From the NCBI RefSeq assembly GCF_000621745.1, contig NZ_KK211337.1:129876-193875 (forward strand): a stretch of 64,000 nt of DNA, written 5' to 3'. Numbering within the stretch: position 1 is the stretch's first letter; every line of letters begins with the position of its first letter. This document shows, in pieces, positions 57,401 through 64,000 of the stretch. The position numbers and the translations under genes are program-made. Below the pieces are notes generated by a model, which was not told the DNA's origin, did no database searches, and saw nothing but the letters and a program-made list of their open reading frames with translations. The DNA comes from Clostridium beijerinckii HUN142. GTDB lineage: Bacteria; Bacillota; Clostridia; Clostridiales; Clostridiaceae.

Positions 57401-58050
57401 AAGCTTTAAAGCAAGAAATTTTTGTTACTAAAGGAAAGATAACAAAACTTGGAGTGGTAAACTTAGCAGCAATAGAAGAGTACGAAGAAATTAAAGAAAA
57501 GTATGAATTTATGTCTACTCAAGCACAGGACTTAGAAAATGCAAAGAGGGAATTAAATGCTGTTATTGAAGAAATGACTAATGAAATGAAAATTTTATTT
57601 AAGGAAAATTTCAAAATACTAAACTATAATTTTGACAAAACTTTTAAGGACTTATTTAAAGGTGGAAGTGCAGAGCTTATTTTAGGTGAAGGAGATGAGC
57701 TTACAGCTAATATTGACATAAATGTAGAGCCGCCAGGAAAGAAACTTCAAAATATTAATCTAATGTCTGGTGGAGAGAAGGTTCTATCTGCAATAGCTTT
57801 ACTTTTTGCAATTTTAAAGATGAAACCAACACCTTTCTGTATATTGGATGAAATAGAAGCGGCTTTAGATGACGCAAATGTATATAGGTATGCAGAGTTT
57901 TTGAAAATGTTCTCTGAAAATACGCAATTTATAATTATAACTCATAGAAAGGGTACTATGGAGGTAAGTGATATTATATATGGAGTAACGATGGAGGAAA
58001 AAGGTGTATCAAAGGTAGTTTCAGTAGACTTAGCAGAAAATTTTAATTAG
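54487..58050 (+). CDS. smc: Chromosome segregation ATPase SMC
   Basis: SMC condenses and organises the chromosome with ScpA/ScpB. The 1187-residue protein has Walker A GPNGSGKSN (31-39), two long coiled coils, a hinge domain around 510-680 (LGAAISNVITKNEEIA ... NPGGALTGGSIKG), the ABC signature LMSGGEKVLSAIAL and Walker B FCILDEIEAALDD. The gene order rnc-(radical SAM)-smc-ftsY is the usual one. scpA and scpB are not in the window. It has AAGGAGAGG upstream and six bases separate it from ftsY. Confidence 0.98.
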   Translation: MFLKSLEIRGFKSFADKTELKFKKGVTAVVGPNGSGKSNISDAVRWVLGEQSIKVLRGGKMEDVIFAGTQFRKPVGLAQVSLTLDNSDEKLATEYNEVVVSRRIFRSGESEYLINNSKCRLKDVINLFMDTGIGKEGYSLIGQGKIEAILSGKPEDRRNLLEEAAGIVKFKNRKEEAEKKLSNTDENLVRINDILSTYEERIEPLRIEREKALEFTELSNNLKKKEVSLIVHSIDKMEEELKGFNEDLNSKIKEIEDKRKEVSSYKSQLKELELKIEKLEKKNLEEKEKYYSLKETVSEDEKSIELYRERIKSFEEKINRNNYELDDILVKVNQLNENKKLLENELSERLEEQKLKKEDIANLEEHNIKSSKELKSIEEEIKSLREGEFELLRSNSDMKNEITMLNKDLSLREEKRETLNSSISFLENNIVINLATYKDLDNEIEKYKDNIKLLNIQIVEHKKKIGSLSANLTKKENELRELSGTLTKLDANRSMLENLERHYEGYNRSVKSLMESIHKERITAANDTKVLGEIFTVSKNYEVAIEIALGAAISNVITKNEEIAKVLIGYLKKNNLGRATFLPLNIIRGKRLELDRSVTEANGYIGIASDIISYDKEYKNIMDYALGRTIICSDMDCALNIARIGKYNYRIVTLDGEIVNPGGALTGGSIKGKNSNVLGRKREIEELVLETNNKKEKYEELKVLVQDIKKEIQNLDEDMLNKRDEVHEKNIELTKKESEIKGLQSDTDKLKRNLETAKEEIKRIVSEREVILEKIKAKESEVQLIESENTANKSKSVELEQLMTTKVQEVNDSDTKLTEMKISKAKLDEAIENKKNEFLRIEKETKDLEVKNELLNKENEENKKNIESLNLDIKAKNKNIEENNVNISDLEVNFKDDEILKEKLKQEFKEKDNVISGVLDEVSLKEMEVNKREVIKAKKENDREHIYKKLNEELELTYAEALDKCEPVVDEEALKQEIFVTKGKITKLGVVNLAAIEEYEEIKEKYEFMSTQAQDLENAKRELNAVIEEMTNEMKILFKENFKILNYNFDKTFKDLFKGGSAELILGEGDELTANIDINVEPPGKKLQNINLMSGGEKVLSAIALLFAILKMKPTPFCILDEIEAALDDANVYRYAEFLKMFSENTQFIIITHRKGTMEVSDIIYGVTMEEKGVSKVVSVDLAENFN

Positions 58051-58056
58051 GAGGAA

Positions 58057-58971
58057 ATGAATTTGTTTGGAAATTTATTTAATAAACTAAAAGAGGGATT
58101 AGCAAAGACAAGAGATGGATTAACTGATAAAATTAATGAGGCTTTAAATTTAGCAGTAACTATAGACGAAGATTTATATGAAGAATTAGAAGAAATATTA
58201 ATCATGTCTGATATTGGCATGGATACAACAGTAGATATCATAGAAAGATTAAGAAGCAAAATCAGAAAAGAAAAGATAAATGATCCTCAAGAAGTAAAAC
58301 CAGCGTTAAAAGAAGTAATTAGAGATATATTACTTGAAGGCGCATACGAGGATGAAGAAAAAGAAAAGAAAGTAATGCTTGTAATTGGGGTAAATGGTGT
58401 TGGTAAGACTACATCTATAGGAAAACTTGCGGCAAAGAATAAAGAGGAAGGAAAAAAAGTATTGCTGGCTGCTGCAGATACATTTAGAGCTGCAGCTATT
58501 GATCAACTTGAAGTATGGAGTTCAAGAGCTGGAGTTGATATAGTTAAGCATCAGGAGGGGTCAGATCCAGCTGCGGTTATTTTCGATGCAATTGAAGCGT
58601 CAAAGGCTAGGAATGTTGATTTATTAATATGTGATACGGCTGGAAGACTTCATAATAAGAAGAACTTAATGAATGAGCTTGAAAAGATAAATAGAATAAT
58701 TGACAGGGAATTACAAGGTTATAGGAAAGAAACTTTATTAGTTCTAGATGCAACAACGGGGCAGAATGCTGTTATTCAAGCAAAACAATTCATGGAGGCT
58801 TGTCCAATAGATGGAATAGTACTAACTAAATTAGATGGGACTGCAAAAGGTGGTGTTGTTTTATCTATAAAGCAGAGTTTGAATATTCCTGTTAGATACA
58901 TAGGAGTTGGAGAAGGTATTGATGATCTTCAAAAGTTTGATGCAGAAGGTTTTGCAGAAGCTTTGATCTAG
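58057..58971 (+). CDS. ftsY: Signal recognition particle receptor FtsY
   Basis: FtsY receives the SRP-ribosome complex at the membrane. The 304 residues have a short acidic/helical N domain and a G domain with GVNGVGKTTSIGKLA, DTFRAAAIDQL, DTAGRLHNKKNLM and TKLDGTAKGG. The ATG at 58057 lies close to GGAGGAA; a TTG six bases on is a possible alternative. Ffh, its partner, is at 59726. Confidence 0.97.
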   Translation: MNLFGNLFNKLKEGLAKTRDGLTDKINEALNLAVTIDEDLYEELEEILIMSDIGMDTTVDIIERLRSKIRKEKINDPQEVKPALKEVIRDILLEGAYEDEEKEKKVMLVIGVNGVGKTTSIGKLAAKNKEEGKKVLLAAADTFRAAAIDQLEVWSSRAGVDIVKHQEGSDPAAVIFDAIEASKARNVDLLICDTAGRLHNKKNLMNELEKINRIIDRELQGYRKETLLVLDATTGQNAVIQAKQFMEACPIDGIVLTKLDGTAKGGVVLSIKQSLNIPVRYIGVGEGIDDLQKFDAEGFAEALI

Positions 58972-58975
58972 GAAC

Positions 58976-59021
58976 AATCAAAAAAATAATAGATCAGCAC
59001 GTTTTGTATATTATTTTCTTT
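58976..59021 (+). terminator. Terminator after ftsY, repeat-derived
   Basis: AAAATAATA (58983-58991) pairs with TATTATTTT (59009-59017) around AGATCAGCACGTTTTG.., then CTTT. The left flank AATCAAAAAAATAA matches the left end of foldback copy 2, and AAAAATAATAGATCAG matches the terminator after gpsA at 18597. Confidence 0.65.
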
Positions 59022-59062
59022 AATTTTCTCAGAAAAATATTTCTAGAAAAATATATAAGAAT

Positions 59063-59192
59063 GAAACTATGTTTAAATATTTATACAAATCTATATTTAT
59101 ATAAATATAGATTTGTAGGTATATATGTTTATATAAATATAGTTTCAAAGATTCATTTTTAAATATTTACATATGAAAATATGTAAATATTT
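59063..59192. repeat. Nested palindromes between ftsY and ylxM
   Basis: A perfect 32-bp palindrome at 59085-59116 (half ACAAATCTATATTTAT) sits inside outer arms GAAACTAT (59063-59070) and ATAGTTTC (59139-59146). Next to it, AAATATTTACATAT and ATATGTAAATATTT (59161-59192) form a perfect 14-bp stem with a GAAA loop. No gene is open in 58972-59383. Confidence 0.8.
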
Positions 59193-59309
59193 ATTGGAAA
59201 CATCAGGTTTTACAGAGTTTTTAGCTATTAATAGAATGAATTTAAATGATTTAAAAGTCATTGGCATGTACAGATCAATTTAAAATATAGGAACTGTGTG
59301 TAAAAAAAT

Positions 59310-59359
59310 AAAAGTGTTAAGTAAAAGTACTTGACACTTTTAAATAATCCTGTTAAAAT
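59310..59359 (+). promoter_or_regulatory. Consensus ylxM promoter overlapped by an inverted repeat
   Basis: Perfect TTGACA (59331-59336), 17-bp spacer, TAAAAT (59354-59359) with an extended-10 TG. The -35 lies inside the right arm of an inverted repeat: AAAAGTGTTAAGTA (59310-59323) with TACTTGACACTTTT (59328-59341), 14 bp with one mismatch that could be G-U. The arm could be the terminator of the upstream transcript or an operator. Confidence 0.75.
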
Positions 59360-59383
59360 CTCTTTTGTGGGTAAGGTGATTAA

Positions 59384-59713
59384 ATGGAAGATAGAGTTGA
59401 GATTTCGTTACTTATGGATTTTTATGGTCCTTTATTAACAGAAAAGCAAAGTGAAATTATGCAGTGGTATTATAACGATGATTTATCGTTAGCTGAAATA
59501 GCTGAGCTTAATCAAACGAGTCGTCAGGCTATTCATGATTTAATCAAAAGATGTTATAAACAACTTCTCTCCTATGAATGCAAACTTAACTTGCTTCAAA
59601 AGAGTATAAATAGAAAAAAGGAAATTATGAATTTTTTAGAACACTTAAAAAATAAATATTCCATAGATGATGAGGATATTATAAAATATAAAGAAAAGCT
59701 AGAAAATTTATAA
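59384..59713 (+). CDS. ylxM: SRP-associated regulator YlxM (UPF0122)
   Basis: A 109-residue HTH protein: RVEISLLMDFYGPLLTEKQSEIMQWYYNDDLSLAEIAE followed by the helix-turn-helix NQTSRQAIHDLIKRCYKQL. It always precedes ffh; in streptococci it modulates SRP activity. It starts with ATG after GGTGA and is separated from ffh by 12 bases. Confidence 0.93.
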   Translation: MEDRVEISLLMDFYGPLLTEKQSEIMQWYYNDDLSLAEIAELNQTSRQAIHDLIKRCYKQLLSYECKLNLLQKSINRKKEIMNFLEHLKNKYSIDDEDIIKYKEKLENL

Positions 59714-59725
59714 GGAGGAGTAAAC

Positions 59726-61078
59726 ATGGCTTTCGAAGGATTAGGTGAAAAATTACAGGAAACTTTTAGAAAATTAAAAGGTAAAGGAAAGTTGACTGAA
59801 AAAGATATAAAAGAAGCCATGAGAGAAGTAAAGCTTGCCTTACTAGAAGCAGATGTTAACTATAAAGTTGTTAAGCAATTTATTTCTTCTGTTAGTTCTA
59901 AATGTGTTGGAAGTGAAGTTCTTGAAAGTCTAACACCAGGACAACATGTAATAAAGATAGTTAATGAAGAACTTACTAATCTTATGGGTGGAACTGAAAG
60001 TAAACTTAATTATAGTAGTTCAGGACTTACAGTTATAATGCTAGTTGGATTACAAGGGGCAGGTAAAACTACTATGTGTGGTAAACTTGCGCTAAACCTT
60101 AGAAAAGATAATAAGAAACCATTATTGGTAGCTTGTGATATTTATAGACCAGCAGCTATAAAGCAATTAGAAGTTGTAGGAAAACAAATTGAAATTCCAG
60201 TATTTTCGATGGGAGATAAAGTAAATCCTGTTGAGATTGCAAAGAATGGTATAGCACATGCAAAAGATAATGGAAATAATGTAGTTATCATAGATACTGC
60301 AGGTAGACTTCATATTGATGAAGAATTAATGCAGGAACTAAAAAATATAAAAGAGAATGTAAATCCATCAGAAATATTATTAGTTGTTGATGCTATGACA
60401 GGTCAAGATGCTGTTAATGTTGCAGAAAACTTTAATAATGATCTAGATCTAAGTGGAGTTATTTTAACTAAGCTCGATGGCGATACAAGAGGTGGGGCTG
60501 CACTGTCAATTAAGAGTATAATTGATAAACCAATCAAATATGCTGGTGTTGGCGAAAAAATGAATGATTTTGAAGTGTTCCATCCTGATAGAATGGCATC
60601 AAGAATTTTAGGAATGGGTGATGTATTATCGCTTATCGAAAAAGCTCAGGAAGCCATTGATGAAAAGGAAGCTGCTGATTTAGGTAAGAGAATGTTAAAT
60701 CAAGAATTTAACTTTGAGGATTATCTAATGGCAATGGAACAAATGAAAAAACTTGGACCTTTAAATAAAATCATGGAAATGATACCTGGGTTAAATTCAA
60801 AGGAACTTCAAGGGGTTGACTTTGAAAAGGGAACTGAGGCTCTTGATAAGACTAAGGCGATTATTCAATCAATGACATTAAAAGAGAGAAGAAATCCAAG
60901 CCTTATATTAAAGTCTCCATCAAGAAAAAGCAGAATAGCTAAAGGGTCAGGTACCAACATACAAGAAGTTAATAAACTCATGAAAGGCTATGAAATGATG
61001 AAAAAGAACATGAAGCAAATGAAATCATTCCAGAAGCAGGCAAAGAAAGGCGGCCTATTTGGAAAGTTACCTTTCTAA
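59726..61078 (+). CDS. ffh: Signal recognition particle protein Ffh
   Basis: Ffh binds signal sequences of nascent membrane proteins as part of the SRP. The N domain is followed by G-domain motifs GLQGAGKTTMCGKLA, DIYRPAAIKQL, DTAGRLHIDEE and TKLDGDTRGGAA. The C-terminal M domain is methionine-rich (LMKGYEMMKKNMKQMK) with the RNA-binding SRIAKGSG. It is 450 residues. The operon continues to rpsP after 52 bases. Confidence 0.98.
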   Translation: MAFEGLGEKLQETFRKLKGKGKLTEKDIKEAMREVKLALLEADVNYKVVKQFISSVSSKCVGSEVLESLTPGQHVIKIVNEELTNLMGGTESKLNYSSSGLTVIMLVGLQGAGKTTMCGKLALNLRKDNKKPLLVACDIYRPAAIKQLEVVGKQIEIPVFSMGDKVNPVEIAKNGIAHAKDNGNNVVIIDTAGRLHIDEELMQELKNIKENVNPSEILLVVDAMTGQDAVNVAENFNNDLDLSGVILTKLDGDTRGGAALSIKSIIDKPIKYAGVGEKMNDFEVFHPDRMASRILGMGDVLSLIEKAQEAIDEKEAADLGKRMLNQEFNFEDYLMAMEQMKKLGPLNKIMEMIPGLNSKELQGVDFEKGTEALDKTKAIIQSMTLKERRNPSLILKSPSRKSRIAKGSGTNIQEVNKLMKGYEMMKKNMKQMKSFQKQAKKGGLFGKLPF

Positions 61079-61130
61079 GCATTAGAGTTAAAATATATAT
61101 TTATTATCCTTTAAAGGAGGTGAAATTAAA

Positions 61131-61376
61131 ATGGCAGTAAAAATCAGATTAAGAAGAATGGGTGCTCATAAAGCTCCTTTCTATAGAATAATTGTTGCAG
61201 ATTCAAGAGCACCAAGAGATGGTAAATTCATCGATGAAATTGGATACTATAATCCATTAACTGAACCAGTTGAAGTTAAAATCAACGAAGAAAAAGCTAA
61301 TGAATGGTTATCTAATGGAGCACAACCAACAGAAGTAGTTAAGAGACTTTTCAATAATGCAGGTCTTACTAAGTAA
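61131..61376 (+). CDS. rpsP: Ribosomal protein S16
   Basis: S16 is a primary 30S assembly protein. The 81 residues begin [25 protein letters not shown] with the family motif IGYYNPL. AAAGGAGGTG precedes the ATG. It lies between ffh and khpA, the conserved order. Confidence 0.97.
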   Translation: MAVKIRLRRMGAHKAPFYRIIVADSRAPRDGKFIDEIGYYNPLTEPVEVKINEEKANEWLSNGAQPTEVVKRLFNNAGLTK

Positions 61377-61381
61377 TTTTT

Positions 61382-61424
61382 GGAGGTGAATTCTACAGTT
61401 AGTACATACTAATTGTAGGCGTTT
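61382..61424 (+). promoter_or_regulatory. Shine-Dalgarno and start codon of khpA separated by a perfect hairpin
   Basis: GGAGGTG (61382-61388) is 36 bases from the khpA ATG, far too distant on a linear mRNA. Between them TACAGTTAGT (61394-61403) pairs with ACTAATTGTA (61408-61417) over 10 bp with one G-U and an ACAT loop. If it folds, the site and the ATG are brought to a normal spacing of about 12 bases. No in-frame start lies upstream because TAG at 61416 closes the frame. No other ribosome site is visible near the ATG. Confidence 0.65.
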
Positions 61425-61652
61425 ATGAAGGAATTAGTTGAATTTATGGCTAAATCCCTTGTTGATAACCCAGATGCAGTTACTGTTAATGAAGTAGATG
61501 GAGAACAATCCATAATACTTGAATTAAAAGTTGCACCAGAAGATATGGGTAAGATTATAGGTAAGCAAGGAAGAATTGCGAAAGCTATAAGAACAGTTAT
61601 AAAAGCTGCAGCAGTTAAACAGAATAAACGAGTTATAGTAGAAATCATCTAA
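61425..61652 (+). CDS. khpA: RNA-binding KH-domain protein KhpA
   Basis: A 75-residue protein that is a single KH domain ([29 protein letters not shown]) with the GKQGR nucleic-acid loop. KhpA, with KhpB/Jag, regulates small RNAs and cell length in some Gram-positives. Position between rpsP and rimM is conserved. Its ribosome site lies behind a hairpin (see the entry at 61382). Confidence 0.93.
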   Translation: MKELVEFMAKSLVDNPDAVTVNEVDGEQSIILELKVAPEDMGKIIGKQGRIAKAIRTVIKAAAVKQNKRVIVEII

Positions 61653-61658
61653 AAATTT

Positions 61659-61686
61659 AGAGTTAGGGTAACCTAGCTCTTTTTAA
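61659..61686 (+). terminator. Terminator after khpA
   Basis: AGAGTTAGG and CCTAGCTCT form a 9-bp stem with one G-U pair around GTAA, followed by T5. The remaining 350 bases to rimM are AT-rich; I see no gene or motif. Confidence 0.8.
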
Positions 61687-62048
61687 GTATATTTAAAAAA
61701 GTAGCGTTTTAATCTATATGATACATATATTTTTACAAGAATCTTATTTTATTATGTCTATAATCTGGGATGTTATTATGAATAATAATATTTCTAATAA
61801 TAGAATGTATAAATTATATGTTTGTTGCCGATTATTCTAATATATAAGTTTCAATTAAAAGAATCATAGGATGTAAAATTATTATGTATAGAGATAAGAT
61901 ACATAAATATAAATGTTTGAGTCATGTCACAGAAGAATATTTTTAGAAAATATATATTGTAGTTTCTTTAAATTATTTTTATAAAGGTAAGCCTTAATCT
62001 TATAAATTAATATATTTAAGATTAAATATATATAATGAGGTGAAAATA

Positions 62049-62546
62049 GTGGAAAACTTATTTAAAATTGGTCAGATTGTAAATACGCATGGAATTAAAG
62101 GTGAAGTTAAAGTCTATCCTCTAACAGAAGATGTAAATAAATTTAAACGTCTAGAAACTGTTTTAGTAGATGGAGTAGAAAAGAAAATCTTAGGGGTTAA
62201 ATTTCAAAAAGATAGAGTTATACTAAAAATCGAAGGCGTAGATTCTATGAATGATGCTGAAACTTATAAGCAAAAGTATATTGAAATACCACGCGAGAAT
62301 GAACCAGAACTTCCACCTGATACATATTATGTTTCAGATTTAAAAGAATGTACTATATATGATACTAATGAAAAAGAAATTGGAAGAATCTTTGACGTAA
62401 TAAGTACTCCTAACAATGATGTATATTGGATTAAGGAACCTAAAGAACTATTAATACCGGTTCTTAGAGATATAGTTCTAGACATAGATATAAATTTAAA
62501 AAAAATCATCATTAAGCCAGTAGGTGAATGGCAAGATGAAGATTAG
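62049..62546 (+). CDS. rimM: Ribosome maturation factor RimM
   Basis: RimM helps assemble the 30S head domain and binds S19. The 165-residue product starts [23 protein letters not shown] and has a C-terminal PRC-barrel ([22 protein letters not shown]). The GTG at 62049 follows GAGGTGAAAATA; the GTG at 62040 lies in that ribosome site and is not favoured. It overlaps trmD by 11 bases. Confidence 0.94.
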   Translation: MENLFKIGQIVNTHGIKGEVKVYPLTEDVNKFKRLETVLVDGVEKKILGVKFQKDRVILKIEGVDSMNDAETYKQKYIEIPRENEPELPPDTYYVSDLKECTIYDTNEKEIGRIFDVISTPNNDVYWIKEPKELLIPVLRDIVLDIDINLKKIIIKPVGEWQDED

Positions 62547-63255
62547 TATATTAACGTTATTTCCAGAAATGTTTTCTATTTTTGATCATAGTATAATAGG
62601 AAGAGCAAGGGAAAGTAATATAGTAGAGTTAGATACGCTAAACATAAGAGATTATACGTTAAATAAACATAAAAAGGTTGATGATTATCCTTATGGAGGC
62701 GGAGCTGGAATGGTCATGGCGCCTCAACCTATAGCTGATACTATAAGGCATGCAAAGTTGAGTAATAAAGGCAAGGTTGTTTTCTTAGGACCGAGAGGAA
62801 AAACTTTTAACCAAGAGATTGCTAAAGAGCTTTCTAAAGAAGAAGGACTTATATTTTTATGTGGACATTATGAAGGTATAGACGAAAGAGTTTATAAGCA
62901 TATAGATATGGAAATTTCACTTGGAGATTTTGTATTGACTGGCGGAGAGATGGCTGCTATTCCGGTCATTGATTGTATATTAAGGCTAATCCCTGGTGTT
63001 TTGGGAAAAGAAGAGAGCTTTATGGAAGAATCATTTTATAATGGACTTTTAGAATATCCACAATACACTAGACCAGAAGAGTTTGAGGGGGATAAGGTTC
63101 CTGAAATACTATTATCTGGGCATCATGAAAATATAAGAAAATGGAGGAGACTTAAGTCTCTTGAAGTGACCAAGAAGATTAGACCTGATTTATATAAGAA
63201 AATTACATTAACTAAAGAAGATATTAAAATATTAAAAAATAAGAATAATAAATAA
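62536..63255 (+). CDS. trmD: tRNA (guanine-N1)-methyltransferase TrmD
   Basis: TrmD makes m1G37 in tRNAs, preventing frameshifts. The SPOUT knot motifs are [29 protein letters not shown] and [11 protein letters not shown]. The ATG at 62536 gives [13 protein letters not shown], the family start, 239 residues. The alternative GTG at 62524 adds four unsupported residues. It lies in the end of rimM. Confidence 0.97.
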   Translation: MKISILTLFPEMFSIFDHSIIGRARESNIVELDTLNIRDYTLNKHKKVDDYPYGGGAGMVMAPQPIADTIRHAKLSNKGKVVFLGPRGKTFNQEIAKELSKEEGLIFLCGHYEGIDERVYKHIDMEISLGDFVLTGGEMAAIPVIDCILRLIPGVLGKEESFMEESFYNGLLEYPQYTRPEEFEGDKVPEILLSGHHENIRKWRRLKSLEVTKKIRPDLYKKITLTKEDIKILKNKNNK

Positions 63256-63261
63256 TTTTTG

Positions 63262-63290
63262 TTGAAATATAAAAAATTATGTGATAATAT
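63262..63290 (+). promoter_or_regulatory. SigmaA promoter of rplS
   Basis: TTGAAA (63262-63267), a 17-bp spacer and TAATAT (63285-63290) with a TG just upstream. It gives an rplS leader of about 75 bases. Confidence 0.65.
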
Positions 63291-63296
63291 TAAGTT

Positions 63297-63360
63297 TGTG
63301 CTAGTACGGGCGTTCCGCTGTCATACATATGTGTTAAGAACGTCAAATTATCGTTAAGGA
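63297..63360 (+). ncRNA. Candidate L19 mRNA leader
   Basis: The leader between the promoter and rplS folds with GGCGTTC (63309-63315) against GAACGTC (63338-63344), enclosing CATACATATG. Firmicutes rplS genes are known to carry an autoregulatory L19 leader. I recognise the position and stem, but I could not check the consensus in detail. Confidence 0.4.
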
Positions 63361-63371
63361 GGGAATGCACA

Positions 63372-63722
63372 ATGAACGAAATAATTAGAGCTATAGAGGC
63401 TGAACAAATCAGAACTGACTTACCTAAATTTGCTATCGGAGATACTATAAAGGTATATGTTAAGATTCAAGAAGGTAACAAAGAAAGAATTCAAATGTTC
63501 GAAGGTACTGTTATCAAAAAACAAAATGGTGGTTTAAGAGAAACTTTCACTGTAAGAAGAGTTGCTTATGGAACTGGAGTTGAAAGAACATTCCCAATGA
63601 ATGCGCCAATCATCGACAAAATTGAAATCGCTAGAAAAGGTAAAGTTAGAAGAGCTAAACTTTACTACTTAAGAGATAGAGTTGGTAAGTCTGCTAAAGT
63701 TAAAGAATTATTAACTAGATAG
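63372..63722 (+). CDS. rplS: Ribosomal protein L19
   Basis: L19 sits at the 30S-50S interface. The 116 residues contain the family motifs [13 protein letters not shown] and [22 protein letters not shown] plus [23 protein letters not shown]. The ribosome site is AAGGAGGGAA. The rimM-trmD-rplS order is typical, with its own promoter. Confidence 0.98.
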   Translation: MNEIIRAIEAEQIRTDLPKFAIGDTIKVYVKIQEGNKERIQMFEGTVIKKQNGGLRETFTVRRVAYGTGVERTFPMNAPIIDKIEIARKGKVRRAKLYYLRDRVGKSAKVKELLTR

Positions 63723-63728
63723 TATTTA

Positions 63729-63772
63729 AAAAGGGGACTGTTTCAGTCCTTTTTTTTATTCTTTAGGAATTT
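63729..63772 (+). terminator. Terminator after rplS with dispersed-repeat tail
   Basis: AAAGGGGACTG pairs with CAGTCCTTTT around TTT, followed by a T tract. From 63751 the 22-base string (T7, ATTCTTTAGGAATTT) is identical to 18637-18658 after the gpsA terminator, and both go on to a TAATGT. Confidence 0.85.
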
Positions 63773-63904
63773 ATAATGTATTTAAATCTGTGGGAAATTT
63801 ATACAATAATCTATTCAAATGGGTTTGAAAAGAACCAAAAGAATAAAAGTAAATATATTCGCCTGGGATTTTGTTCTATCTAAATATAAAAAGGAGGAAT
63901 TCAT

Positions 63905-64000
63905 ATGGCAATTAATTGGTTTCCGGGACATATGAAAAAAACTCAAAGAGAAATTAAAGAAAACTTAAAACTAGTAGATGCTATAATTGAAATAAGAGAT
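63905..64000 (+). CDS. rbgA: Ribosome biogenesis GTPase RbgA (YlqF), start only
   Basis: The first 32 codons are present; the gene runs out of the window. [20 protein letters not shown] and the following [10 protein letters not shown] match the start of YlqF/RbgA, a circularly permuted GTPase needed for late 50S assembly. AAAGGAGGAATTCAT precedes the ATG. It follows rplS, as in Bacillus. Confidence 0.85.
   Translation, partial: MAINWFPGHMKKTQREIKENLKLVDAIIEIRD

Noticed and set aside
1-64000. Search for tRNA, rRNA, CRISPR arrays, transposases and prophage genes
   Set aside because: None was found: no cloverleaf with a TTCGAATC-type arm, no regularly spaced direct repeats with unique spacers, and no recombinase, capsid or transposase motif.

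Overview
The window is a core chromosomal segment of an endospore-forming, AT-rich (about 30% GC by eye) member of the Clostridia. Sporulation genes (spoIIGA, sigE, sigG, spoIVA, spoVM, ylbJ), a pta-ackA acetate pathway, strong AGGAGG ribosome binding sites with many GTG/TTG starts, and Firmicutes-type gene order all point to Clostridium sensu stricto, probably the C. beijerinckii/saccharoperbutylacetonicum neighbourhood. The genus-level guess is an inference from gene content and order; no search was run.

Layout. 1-6.7 kb: the ftsA 3' end, ftsZ, then the mother-cell/forespore sigma cluster spoIIGA-sigE-sigG with ymxH, nrdR and pgeF, which is the Bacillus ftsZ-sigG-ylm order with the later ylm genes missing. 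6.7-14.4 kb: phosphate sensing and uptake, phoPR, then a Pho-box-like promoter, pstSCAB and two consecutive phoU genes. 14.5-20.3 kb: a PDZ/radical-SAM/DUF512 protein, der, gpsA and spoIVA. 20.3-21.5 kb: a small accessory island with a foldback repeat, an orphan putative PBECR-fold nuclease, and an unassigned structured element. 21.5-36.8 kb: a long housekeeping run, yicC-remA-gmk-rpoZ-coaBC, priA-def-fmt-metallopeptidase-rsmB-rlmN-prpC-prkC, rsgA-rpe-thiN. 36.9-38.1 kb: the tiny spoVM gene, a second foldback repeat, rpmB on the opposite strand, and a decayed tandem-repeat tract. 38.2-44.2 kb: asp23/yloV-recG-rsmD-coaD and a coiled-coil protein. 44.2-46.6 kb: tmcAL-ylbJ on the minus strand. 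47.3-49.6 kb: pta-ackA. 50-64 kb: yceD-rpmF, plsX-acpP, rnc-radical SAM-small membrane ORF-smc-ftsY, ylxM-ffh-rpsP-khpA, rimM-trmD, rplS and the start of rbgA.

The genes fall into a few working sets. SpoIIGA matures pro-SigmaE, which drives mother-cell genes such as spoIVA, spoVM and ylbJ. SpoVM anchors SpoIVA on the forespore. A candidate SigmaF-type promoter precedes sigG. PhoP/PhoR would act on the tandem TTAACA-like sites before pstS. PrpC/PrkC form the phosphatase/kinase pair next to the RsgA ribosome-assembly GTPase. Ffh, FtsY and YlxM form the SRP branch, beside ribosome biogenesis factors.

There are no rRNA or tRNA genes, no CRISPR array, no transposase and no prophage. No clear new multi-gene system stands out. 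The least explained material is non-coding: a foldback repeat family, repeat-associated terminators, a decayed tandem repeat with a G8 run before asp23, a 120-bp imperfect palindrome after gpsA, and a hairpin placed exactly between the Shine-Dalgarno and the start codon of khpA. The orphan PBECR-like gene is the only accessory protein-coding gene.
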